From Allomyces macrogynus ATCC 38327 (Eukaryota > Blastocladiomycota > Blastocladiomycetes > Blastocladiales > Blastocladiaceae): 11,413 nt of DNA. Shown here piece by piece: positions 1 to 8,220 of the stretch. Within the stretch, counting starts at the first letter, position 1. Every line of letters begins with the position of its first letter. Location: positions 393,297 through 404,709 of the forward strand of contig GG745357.1 in the NCBI GenBank assembly GCA_000151295.1, written 5' to 3'. A program made the position numbers and the translations under genes. The notes under the pieces are model-generated. The model had not been told where the DNA came from. It worked only from the letters and a program-made list of their open reading frames with translations, and made no database searches.

Positions 1-2452
1 CCCATGACATGGCATCTGCGCAACACCGTAAACTTTTGTACGTGAGCACATGGCCAAGTCTGAGCCGGGAGAAGGTGCGCGACGCGAGCGCCGTCCGTGG
101 ATCCGGTGCCTCCTCGCCGGCGGCCGCAGGAACATGTCGCCAGCTATGGGTCGAACTCGGGTGATCAGAACACTGTTCGGCAACGGTCGCGAAAGAACAA
201 AGACGGCTCGAGTTCAACGTACCACTTGTCCCAATGCTCTTCTTCATCAAAAACAGCTCGGTCACGTTGCCCAGCGATGCAAACGGCTGATTCAAATCGG
301 TGATGGCCGTTTGCATGTCCGGCAGCTTGAGTAGGTAGTCCTTGGGGTTCACCGACCGCTTGCGGCACACGGCATCGAAAATTTGCGCGAGCGGTGTCGT
401 GGGCGCGACGTTGAGCGTTGTCGTGTGCCGCACCTCGATCGTCGAGTACAAGTGCACCTTGATAAAGAGCTTAGTCGTGGGCCGGCTCGTTGTCGGTACG
501 GGTGCCGTAGGCGGGGCTGCGGCGGAAGCGTCGCCCGTGAGACCTGCAGCAGCAGAAGAAAGTACCGGTGCCGTCGGAGCCGGATCAGGCCGACGTAATG
601 TCGGCAATGGGGTTATTGTCTCGGCCTTGGCTGATTCCGGCACGTCCGGCGGCGTCGGTCCCGTCGGGCACAGCGCAAACGCATCAAACTGGAACCCGTC
701 CATGGGCCGTGACCGGTCGAGTGCTGGAAAATCCTCGTCAACGGATCCGTCCTCCTCGACGATGCGCAACGCCCAATGGTGCACGTCGTTGTGATACGGG
801 TGGTCGAGCGTCGGCTCGAACCCGCGCGCCACGTAGAGGTAGAGCACGTAGCCAATAACTTGCTCAACGGTTGCGGATCGGCACACGTGCACGTCGAGCG
901 GGATGCCGGGAGGGGGTGCCGCTGGTGGTGGAGGTCCACGGCGTCGGCGCTGTGCGTAGCTAGGTGCTGGTGCGGGCGCGGCCGGAGCAGCCTTGGTCGA
1001 TGCCGCATCGGCGTTCGCGGATGCGTCGGATGTGGGTGACGCACGAGCAAAAGGGATCAGAACTCGCAGGTTCATGGATTCTTTTGCGTGTTGGCCGTCC
1101 TGTCGAGCGAGACTGGTGAGAATGGAGTGGAAAGAAATTCCAAAAGAACGTTGGGAAACGTACATAGCGCGCGTAGGTGGCAGCAAACGGGTTGGCCTGC
1201 GGCGACTGAGCGTTAAGGACCGCCGAGAGCTGCGATTGCTGCGCGGTCACGGCCGATTTCGGAGCCACGGGCTTCCGAATGAAGATATCGGGCGGGGCCA
1301 TGGCCTGGGCGCGGGCAAGTGCCTCCATTTGAGCGAGAATGGCGTCAAACGAGGCCGGGTCGCCGAGAGATACCGGATCTGGGACAGAGGGCGCGACAGG
1401 ATCCCGTGCACCGTCGCCCTCGACGTGACTGGAGCGGTGGGCGAAATGGAGGTGGTCAAGAGGGGAACACGGAATCGTAAACGCGAATTTGCAAAGCAAA
1501 CGTACACTTCCACGCTCGCATTCTCACCGGGCCCGGGTCTAGGTCCTCTTCGCTGCTCGATTTGGCTGGTTCGGTCGGCCGACATGGCGTTGCCCGGATC
1601 CGCGCCGGTATCGCTCACTGCGCCGACCCCACTGCCGTACTTGCCACCATCGCTCCGGTCCTCGTCATCTTCGTCGTCATCGTCATTGTCGGCGGCAACG
1701 ACGTCGTCGTATCCGTAGACCTCGGCGATGTCGTCGTCCGGATCGACGCTCATGGTGAAGGCAAGCGAGCGCGCGACCAAAGTCGGTGGCGGTAATGGAT
1801 GGCGTGGCGGGCTGTCGGCGGGTGGGAGCGACTGTGCATCGAGATCGGCGGGTGGAGCTGGTACCAGTGCCGCCGAGAGCTGGTTCGCGGGTGTGACGGC
1901 GTTTGCGCCGGGTGCGTTTCCGGCCGGTTGCTCCGCGGTTGTGACGGTTGCGGTCTCGGTCGCGGGCAGAAGCTTGCCGTTCCCCCACTCGCGCACGTAG
2001 AGGCTCGCGCGGCGGTCGGGCGGCTTAATCATGGAGGCGACAGCAGCGGCATTAGGTACGGGCAGTGGGGGTGGCGACAACGCAACGGCATTGACTTGCG
2101 GAACGGTGTTGATGGAGACGACTTTGCTGCGGCGGCGCTGGCGGTTGCCGTCCGACTCGGCCTGGCGCAACAGCAGCTCGAGCGCTGCGGGCGGCGAGTT
2201 ATCGTGAACGAGACTGTCGGCGACAACGGCGTGGGCCGGTGGTGCAGCGGCCGGGGGTCCCAGGCCGTGGCCGAGCGCGGCGAGCGGTTGAGGAAGTCGC
2301 GGTGTTGCGGGCGATCCCGACGTTGGCGCATGCAGGTCTTGGCGCGCGTGCAGGTCGAGCTGGATGACGTTTTCGGCGGGTGCGTCTTGCGTGGAGAGCG
2401 CCGCGAGCCGCAGGCGGTCGCGTAGAAAGGCTGCATCGAGCAGCAACGACAT
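1..2452 (-). CDS. SIN1: TORC2 subunit SIN1/AVO1 homologue, 3' end beyond the window
   Basis: Scaffold subunit of TOR complex 2; in this family the CRIM domain recruits AGC-kinase substrates and a C-terminal PH domain binds membrane. Model: exons 2452-1506, 1428-1164, 1099-223 and 143-1, with introns of 77, 64 and 79 nt that all start GTACGT. The start has a good context (gccgccATG) and the N-terminus MSLLLDAAFL resembles the family start. An acidic run lies near residues 235-275. The CRIM domain (about 381-548) shows ANPFAATYARYDG, then VEQVIGYVLYLY, then HHWALRIVEEDGSVDEDFPA and FQFDAFAL. A Ras-binding-like ubiquitin fold follows (about 612-690: KLFIKVHLYSTIEV, ending ELFLMKK). The PH start KFTVLRR is visible at 15-35 but out of frame with the spliced upstream exon. 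An approximately 45-residue Ala/Pro insert splits the CRIM domain. Family assignment is secure; the last 143 bases are not. Confidence 0.87.
1661..1690. repeat. Imperfect GAN-type trinucleotide repeat inside SIN1
   Basis: The plus strand is a TCN/GTC-type imperfect triplet run that, read on the minus strand, encodes an Asp/Glu tract (DDDDEDDED). It is in frame in the first SIN1 exon, so length changes in steps of three would be tolerated. It lies in the spacer between the N-terminus and CRIM domain. Confidence 0.7.
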
Positions 2453-2857
2453 GGCGGCAAGTCCAGTCGCGTCGCAGCGTGTCGCATCGAAGCGGGCGTG
2501 GCTCGTGGTGGTCCTGCAGCAGGTCGGCGGGGTCGGCGTTGATCGCAGCGGTGCGCCTGTGGTGGTGCGGTTGAGGTGGTGCTGTGGTGGTGGTGGTGCT
2601 GAGGTAATGGTGCTATGGTGGTGGTGGTGGTGCCGAGGTGGTGGTGGTGGTTCGAGGGTTTGAGTCGGCGGGTTAGGTTAGGCGAGGCCAGGTTGGGTTC
2701 GCGCGCTCGACCGTGCTGGCTTCGGCGAAGGCAAACGAACGCGCAAGCCGCACCACCGACCGCAAGTCTCATCCCCCAACGAAACGGCATTCACGCGACA
2801 CGCTCACCCATCGCCCAGACGACACCAGGCCGCCCCGACCTCCCCCACGTTAGGAAC
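2453..2857. promoter_or_regulatory. Divergent promoter between SIN1 and the 227-aa gene
   Basis: This 405-base gap separates two start codons that face away from each other, so it must hold the 5' leaders and promoters of both genes. It contains the GTG repeat block at 2559-2652. I see no TATA box or recognisable operator. Open frames across it (for example on the minus strand from 2790) are low-complexity His/Thr runs produced by the repeat. Confidence 0.6.
2559..2652. repeat. Interrupted (GTG)n / (CAC)n microsatellite
   Basis: Three near-pure GTG blocks (about 2584-2598, 2616-2632 and 2637-2651) plus shorter flanking units are separated by short degenerate spacers. The plus strand is G-rich with many GG doublets. 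The repeat lies about 110-200 bases upstream of the SIN1 start, probably in its leader or core promoter, where it would read as CAC on the transcript. Confidence 0.85.
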
Positions 2858-3611
2858 ATGGCCAACCCCTCCCCTGCCACGCCTTACCGCCGCCGCCGCG
2901 CGTGCTCCATTCCAGCCAACTGCACCGACGACGACAACGGCCGCGCCCTGATCACCTTCAATCTGGCCCTCAACGACGCCGAAGAGTCGTGCCACGTCTG
3001 CCGCGCCGCCGCCACGCACGCGCTCGCCATCCACCCGCGCCTGCTCGACGCCGCGGGCCCGACGCTCGGCCGCGGTCTGGCCACCCCCGGCGCGGGCGCT
3101 CTTGCGCTGGATCGCGACGACCAAGTCGCGCCGTCGACTCTCCCGGCTACGTCGATACCCGATCCCGCCGACGCCGGCTCCGCCCCGCCAGCATGTTCGG
3201 CCTGCGAGACGCGCCGCTGGCGCCGCGCGCACGCCACGCTCGACGACACGTCGCGCCGGCTCGCCGACTGGCACAAGCGCGTCATCGCGACCGGTCCGGT
3301 CCCCTATCGTGGTCCTGGAACTGCCGTGCCTGATCTAACCGGTGCCTTGCACCCGTACTTTAGACCCGACGGGACAAGCCGGTCCGCGCAAGCCGGTGCA
3401 CAGGAGCCGGACGCGATCGCGCACCGAGAGCACATCGAGTACACACGTCATCCATCATCTCACTCCCCAACGCGGGGCCCCGCGTGAGATCGACACCGCT
3501 GGCCGCGGCCGGCATGTCCTGCCGCCGCATGACGCGTCCGCGGCAGCTGGGACCAAGTTGAGCATGGCCGACCACTCCGTCGACGCCGGGCGCATGCTGA
3601 TCGAAGAATAG
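2858..3611 (+). CDS. Unrecognised 227-aa protein with two CxxC pairs
   Basis: I do not recognise this family. Model: exons 2858-3293 and 3364-3611. The 70-nt intron has donor GTCCGG, a clear branch site (GATCTAAC) and acceptor TTTAG. Donor phase (1 base) and acceptor (2 bases) match, and the second exon runs to a stop at 3609-3611. The protein starts MANPSPATPYRRRR and has CHVC near residue 47, CSAC near residue 111, a Trp/Arg-rich segment (RRWRRAHATLDD... LADWHKRVIAT) and a Ser/Thr/Arg-rich basic second exon ending RMLIEE. The two CxxC pairs could bind one metal ion, but this is inference. Without splicing the first frame would stop at 3487. G/C-rich third positions in exon 1 support coding; exon 2 is less certain. 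No signal peptide or membrane segment is seen. Confidence 0.5.
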
Positions 3612-3899
3612 CGCTGCGGCCGCGGCATAGCACCGACGACCGCGGTATGTCGACGGGAGTGCGGGGCTCGTGATGGGCCCAGAGTTGCTTGCAATCGACA
3701 CCATATTGGGATCACAGCGCGGATCAGGACATGACGCACTGTGGAGTGCACTGTCGGGCGAAGGAGACAGTCGCTCTCGCCGTCTATTTCGCGCGGCCGT
3801 TACTGGTTGAAATCGCGCTCATTAAAGGCATGATCCTCGTCTTCCGCGCGGTGCGGCAAGCAGCGCTCTCCAGCTTGCGCTGCAAGGACGACTTGCAAA

Positions 3900-3914
3900 C
3901 CGCGCAAAACGCGG
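3900..3914. repeat. Small perfect hairpin, 5-bp stem
   Basis: CCGCG at 3900-3904 pairs with CGCGG at 3910-3914 around a CAAAA loop. It sits just before a second, longer inverted repeat. It could be a cruciform or RNA hairpin if transcribed; function unknown. Confidence 0.5.
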
Positions 3915-3917
3915 TCA

Positions 3918-3953
3918 CGGCCAGGCCACGTCAAATGCACTGGGGCCTGGCCG
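3918..3953. repeat. Perfect 10-bp inverted repeat
   Basis: CGGCCAGGCC at 3918-3927 is the reverse complement of GGCCTGGCCG at 3944-3953, separated by 16 bases. There is no T-tract after it, so it is not a simple terminator. It lies about 315 bases upstream of the TMA46 start codon. Confidence 0.65.
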
Positions 3954-3973
3954 CGCCACAGATGCCACTTTCG

Positions 3974-3979
3974 CACGTG
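3974..3979. promoter_or_regulatory. CACGTG (E-box) upstream of TMA46
   Basis: The palindrome CACGTG, followed by A, lies 288 bases upstream of the TMA46 start codon. In fungi bHLH factors such as Cbf1-type proteins bind this core. A single hexamer can occur by chance, so function is inferred only. Confidence 0.3.
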
Positions 3980-4267
3980 ACGCCCACCAAAAGGCCGATC
4001 CACTAAAAACACGAAGTGAAAAGAAATGGCCTCGATTTAGCGTCAACCACTGTCGCATTCAAGTCGACGTCTCGCCGATCCACCTCACGCACACTGCCGG
4101 CACCGCGCTGCAACTACCCGCACTCGACCCGCTGCACCCGCCGAGCGCTTGTTCGCCGGTCCCGTGCGCGCCGATCCGCCCGCTTGCCGACGCAATACCC
4201 GACAAACGCTGACCCAGTCCTCAGTCCCGATTCTCGCGCGCACGCTCGCCGCGACCAACGAACCACC

Positions 4268-5470
4268 ATGCCGCCCAAGAAGAACGACTCCAAAAAAGCC
4301 GCCGAAAAGGCCAAGGCCAAGGTTGTGGCCGACAAGACGTTTGGTCTCAAGAACAAGAACAAGTCGGCCAAGGTGCAAAAGTTTGTGGAAGAAGTGAAAA
4401 AGCAGGCAGCCGGCCCCGCGCAGCGCAAGCGGCAGGAAGACTCTGGGCCCTCGAAAAAGGAACTCGAGGCGCAAAAGAAGGCTGAGCTCGCCGAACTCTT
4501 CAAGCCGATCCAGGCCCAGCAAAAGATCCCGTTCGGGACCGACCCCAAGACGGTGCTGTGCGTCTTCTTCAAGTCGGGTCAGTGTCAAAAGGGATCCAAG
4601 TGCAAGTTCTCGCACGACGTGAATGTCGAGCGCAAGGGCGCCAAGATCGACCTCTACACGGACAAGCGCAAGGAGCAGGAAAACGGTCCGGTCATTTTGC
4701 TGCGCGTCGGACGGGTCCATTTCGCTAGACGTCCTCGGAAACTGATCTCGATCCCCTGATCAAATCTGGCAGACACCATGGACAAGTGGGACCAGTCCAA
4801 GCTCGAGTCCGTCATCAAGTCCAAGCACGGCAACCCGCGTACGACCACTGACATTGTCTGCAAGTACTTCCTCGAAGCCATTGAAAACGCCAAGTACGGC
4901 TGGTTCTGGGTGTGCCCAAATGGCGGCGACACGTGCAAGTACAAGCACGCGTTGCCGCCCGGCTACGTACTCAAGGCCAAAGACGCAAAAAAGAACGACG
5001 ACGACGAAGAGAAGATCTCGCTCGAAGAGTTCCTCGAGTCGGAGCGGCACAAGCTCGGGTCGAACCTCACGCCCGTCACCTACGAGACTTTCATGGAGTG
5101 GAAGCGCAAGCGGCTCGAAAAGCAGGCCGCTGACGAGGCCGAAAAGAACAAGGCCAAGGAGGCGGCCGTTAAGGCTGGGCGCAAGCAAGGGCTGTCGGGC
5201 CGCGACCTGTTCACGTTTGCCGCGCCCGAGGAGGATGAGGACGATGGTGGCGCCGGCGACAACGATTTTGATCTCGCTCAGTTTATGCAGGCCAATGCCG
5301 ACGCCGACAACAAGGCCGCTGATCTCGCGCGGCGCCAGGCCGATCTCGCGCTGCAGCAGGCCGGGTCGAGTTCCGCTGACGAGCCGCCAATTCCGCCGGT
5401 CGACGACGTGGACGAGAGTCTGTTTGAAGGCGAGGACCTCGATCAGCTGCAGCTTGAGGACGCCGAGTAG
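4268..5470 (+). CDS. TMA46: TMA46 (ZC3H15/DFRP1) CCCH zinc-finger ribosome-associated protein
   Basis: Partner and stabiliser of the Rbg1/DRG1 GTPase on translating ribosomes. Exons 4268-4685 and 4773-5470 give 371 aa; the 87-nt intron (donor GTCCGG, acceptor CTGGCAG) joins KEQEN to DTMDKWDQ, the family sequence. The start context is accaccATG. The N-terminus is Lys-rich ([14 protein letters not shown]), as usual. Zinc finger 1 is C-X7-C-X5-C-X3-H (C98, C106, C112, H116); zinc finger 2 has the family-specific long spacing C-X17-C-X6-C-X3-H (C169, C187, C194, H198, with [10 protein letters not shown]). The DFRP region that contacts the GTPase follows at about 221-300 ([14 protein letters not shown], then [16 protein letters not shown]). 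[10 protein letters not shown] precedes an acidic C-terminus. Length and all motifs are complete, so the gene appears intact. Its 3' end faces the E2-like gene 117 bases away. Confidence 0.96.
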
Positions 5471-5587
5471 GTAGGACGTAGCAGGGGGTGTGCATGTGCA
5501 GGAATACATTTTTCGATTAGGGTCGTGTGTCCAATCAAGCGTCTCACGCCGAGTTTTGTTTGAAACAGCGCGGTCAAGTTTTCCATT
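5471..5587. other. Convergent 3' intergenic gap
   Basis: Only 117 bases separate the stop codons of TMA46 (plus) and the E2-like gene (minus). Their 3' untranslated regions and poly(A) sites probably overlap. The gap is visibly richer in A/T than the flanking exons. Confidence 0.6.
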
Positions 5588-7706
5588 TCAATCTTCCGGC
5601 AGCCGTTGCGCCCACGCGACCAAGTCATCCCCGTCCGCTCCGTCACCCAAGTCGTCCTCGTCCAAGTCGCTCCCATCCATGTGCCCATGGTTCTCCACCA
5701 TGGCTTCGCGTCGCAACGGCGACCGCGGCGGCGGCAACACGAGAAAGGGCGGTGTCGTGCCTCTCCCAGGCCCCCGCCCACCCTGCGGTCGATGCATCCC
5801 CTCGGCACGACCGCTCACGACCCCAGCGGCTCCCTTGCTTTGCGAGATACGCCACCCTCCGCCCACACTCTTGGCAGGACTCACAGGCACCGTCCCAAGC
5901 GCCGGACCCGTGGACGTACGCACCACCGCCGCGCTCTCGATATTGCGATCGACTGGGGACCACCGATCCGCAGGCACGTAGGTGTCCACGCTTTCGGCAC
6001 TGGCTACGCGTCCCATCCCTTCCGCCGCCCCCACCGCGGCGGACCTGGCTCCGCGGAGTGACTCGGCGCGCAAGAGCGAGGTGCGGCGGCACGGCGAGCG
6101 CGGCAAGTGTGCCAAGTCCTGCGCCGTCAGGACCGTCGCGGGTGCACCGCCCGGGAGGTTGGCGGTAAGCATGGCCTTGACGCCGGTCGCCGAAGCAGCG
6201 CCCTGCGCGAGCTCGACGGCACCTATCCACGTGTAGAGCTGCGGGTCGGTCGGGACGGCGAGCGCGCTCGTTTGGGGTGTTGCAGCGGTAATGGGGGTGC
6301 CCTTGGCGGGAGGTCGGCCGCGTGGGCGCCCGTACTTGAGATCGCGTTCCCTGAGTGAAGAAAAGTGGTGAGTTTACAGCGATCATGTAATGAAACGATG
6401 CAAATCACCAGTGTCCACGTACAGCTCCATGACCGCTTGCGCTTCGGCCGCCGGTAGGTTCGCGCGCGCAACGCCCGCAACACCAATCATGCCGGGCTTC
6501 CCCACGACCATTGCCTCGTCGCCGCGGGGGAAAACGGCCAGCACGCGGGCACCAACAGGCGGTGCCACCATGAGCGCCCGTCGGCCCGTGGACGGCCTGA
6601 CCGGCGAGGACGGCGACGTGGCGCGTCCAATATGTGCCGTCGTACCCGCGATGGTCGTAGCAAGGGTTTGCCATCCGGCGAGGTAGTCGTCAAACCGGAC
6701 GCGGCGCGTGCGGGTCGACGGAGCACCCTGTATTGGCGGGATCGTGGCGAGCCGACGGCGGGGCGAAATCGACCGTGACCGAGAGCGCGACGTGGATTGC
6801 CGTGACGGCGGGGCCAGAGATCGGTGCGGCGATGAAACGGGGCGCGCCGAGTCAGTGAACGTGGCAAACAGTTCGGGCGGTGCAATCGGGTGCACGGAAA
6901 ATATGTCGAGGCCGACTATGGAGCGAGCGACATGAATCAGCTGCTGTCCTCCAGAATCGGGTCGAAAGGACGAACCGCTCAGACGACGACTTGCAACAGC
7001 CATATCGCGCACGCGCTGGCGAAACGCGCGGGGCATGTCGCGCAACATGTGTGCCGCGGCAGGATTGGCGCGGCACATTACGTCCAGGTCCTCGTAAAGG
7101 GGTGGTTCGGCGAGCAGCTGTTGCAGGGTTACGAGCAGCGCGACCGTGTCGGTGCCGGCAGCCCAGTACTCGAGCAGAGGTGTGTGGACGGTTCCATCTT
7201 GGGGACGGACTGGAGGTAGCAGAGCAAGGTGAGTTGAGGTCGTCAAGAGGGTGGAAGAGGTGTGCGACCCTGAAACACGGATACGCACCATTCGGATGGA
7301 AAGGGACGGTGAGGAGCTGGACAGTGGGCGGGTCCGTGTCATAGGTCTCGGGGAAATGCAGGTCGCAAACGAGCCTAGCGCCTGTAAGGTTGGTGTGCTT
7401 GTCTCAGTTATTGATGGACGATTAGATCGAGCCTGCAAGAAGAAAGCGATCGTGCCTTCCCAGTCGGAGCCGAGCAGGCCCTGGAGCTCGACGCGCCAGT
7501 GGAACAGGTTGCTCTGGACCAGCTCCACGCGAATTCCCTGGAACGCGCCGCCGAGCTCGCGCAGGTGAGCAGGCGGGCGATGCGCGGGTTGGTCGAGGCG
7601 CAGTCGCGGCGGAGTTGAAGGACGGACCAACCCAAGGCGTGTCTTTCTGGAGGCGGTAGAGCTCGCGCTGGAGCAACAAGAGCGGGCGCGACTTGATGGT
7701 GGCCAT
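5588..7706 (-). CDS. UBC-fold (E2-like) protein without catalytic Cys, with AT-hook
   Basis: Exons 7706-7632, 7537-7420, 7381-7289, 7209-6423 and 6350-5588 encode 611 aa. The UBC fold (about 1-160) shows LLLLQRELYRLQKD, GIRVELVQSNLFHWRV, DWEGTIAF, HFPETYDTDPP and LLTVPFHPN (HPN at 93-95). Where active E2s have G-x-I/V-C, this reads G-T-V-H (101-104), so thioester chemistry should be absent, as in UEV-type variants. The layout most resembles UBE2U-type E2s. Beyond the fold lie an SR-rich stretch (231-248), RVRFDDYLAGW (265-275), an AT-hook (GRPRGRPP, 365-372) and an acidic tail rich in Asp/Gly. Introns 1 (94 nt), 3 (79) and 4 (72, donor GTACGT) are phase-consistent. Intron 2 is weak: the only GT-AG solution is 38 nt and leaves about five extra residues, so residue numbers after 60 may shift. 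Likely nuclear, perhaps a chromatin-linked ubiquitin-pathway adaptor; this is inference. Confidence 0.85.
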
Positions 7707-8220
7707 AATTGGTGCGGGGTGGAGTCGCTCGACTTGCAGCGTAGGGGGTGCGCGGCGGCGGGCACGACGCAGGATGCTGGCCGGGCTGGCGGGAATGCTG
7801 CAAGTCTCGAGAATGCTGAGCTCGATTTCTAGCAGTGCCGGAGACACGCGGCGGTCGGCGTCGTAGCGGCAGTCAGCAGTGATCAAAGCGGGAATGTCAC
7901 ACGTGACCGCGTTCTGGTGCGGTTCAAAGCACTCGGGCGGCCGCTGCCGGCACCGCTGCAGTGCGCCGCCCCGGCAAGGGCGACCTTCCCGACCTCGTCG
8001 ACGACGCTGCCACCCTCTCCACTCGTGGTGCCCCCGGGACGGGCCACCCGCGGCACTGCCTTGCTCCCCCCCGCCGACAACGCCGCGGCCCTGACGTCCG
8101 ACTCTCGTCGCGGTTGCCTGCCGTCTCTGTCTCCAACCTCGTCGCGCGCACCGGCCCCCATCTTTTCCTGCTCCTCTCAATCTGACTTCGTGGCCGCGGC
8201 ACGCCGGTTCGACCGTTCGC
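7707..8220. promoter_or_regulatory. Divergent promoter of the E2-like gene and the phosphatase
   Basis: This 514-base gap lies between two outward-facing start codons. It includes a CACGTG box at 7900-7905. From about 7980 the plus strand is C/T-rich up to the phosphatase start, typical of a fungal core promoter or leader. Frames that stay open here are GC-rich shadows without motifs, although an unseen upstream leader exon of the phosphatase cannot be excluded. Confidence 0.55.
7900..7905. promoter_or_regulatory. CACGTG (E-box) in divergent promoter
   Basis: CACGTG flanked by GTCA and AC, lying 195 bases from the E2-like start and 316 bases from the phosphatase start. A bHLH-type site is plausible; only the sequence match supports it. 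Confidence 0.3.

Larger units (their letters stand above)
3612..4267. promoter_or_regulatory. Spacer with 3' region of the 227-aa gene and TMA46 promoter/leader
   Basis: This 656-base stretch lies between two plus-strand genes. I find no convincing coding region; a 105-codon frame (3689-4006) lacks family motifs. It holds two hairpins (3900-3914 and 3918-3953) and a CACGTG box (3974-3979). From about 4041 to the TMA46 start the plus strand is C-rich, as expected for a fungal 5' leader. Confidence 0.5.

Noticed and set aside
888..900. Further CACGTG within SIN1 coding sequence
   Set aside because: It encodes conserved CRIM residues (DVHVC) and lies far from any promoter; likely coincidence.
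613..1050. 145-codon minus-strand frame within the CRIM region
   Set aside because: Arg/His/Pro-rich out-of-frame shadow of SIN1 exon 3, which carries the conserved motifs.
2670..2682. Telomere-like GGGTTAGGTTAGG
   Set aside because: Only two units, inside a divergent promoter with genes on both sides; too short to be an interstitial telomere.
2804..3274. 156-codon minus-strand frame opposite the 227-aa gene
   Set aside because: Arg/Gly/Val-rich shadow typical of the antisense of GC-rich coding; the plus strand has the better splice evidence.
3689..4006. 105-codon plus-strand open frame between the 227-aa gene and TMA46
   Set aside because: No family motif, mixed codon use unlike the neighbours, and it overlaps two hairpins and the probable TMA46 promoter.
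4026..4040. Four-codon upstream frame before TMA46
   Set aside because: Very short, transcription start unknown, and such frames occur by chance.
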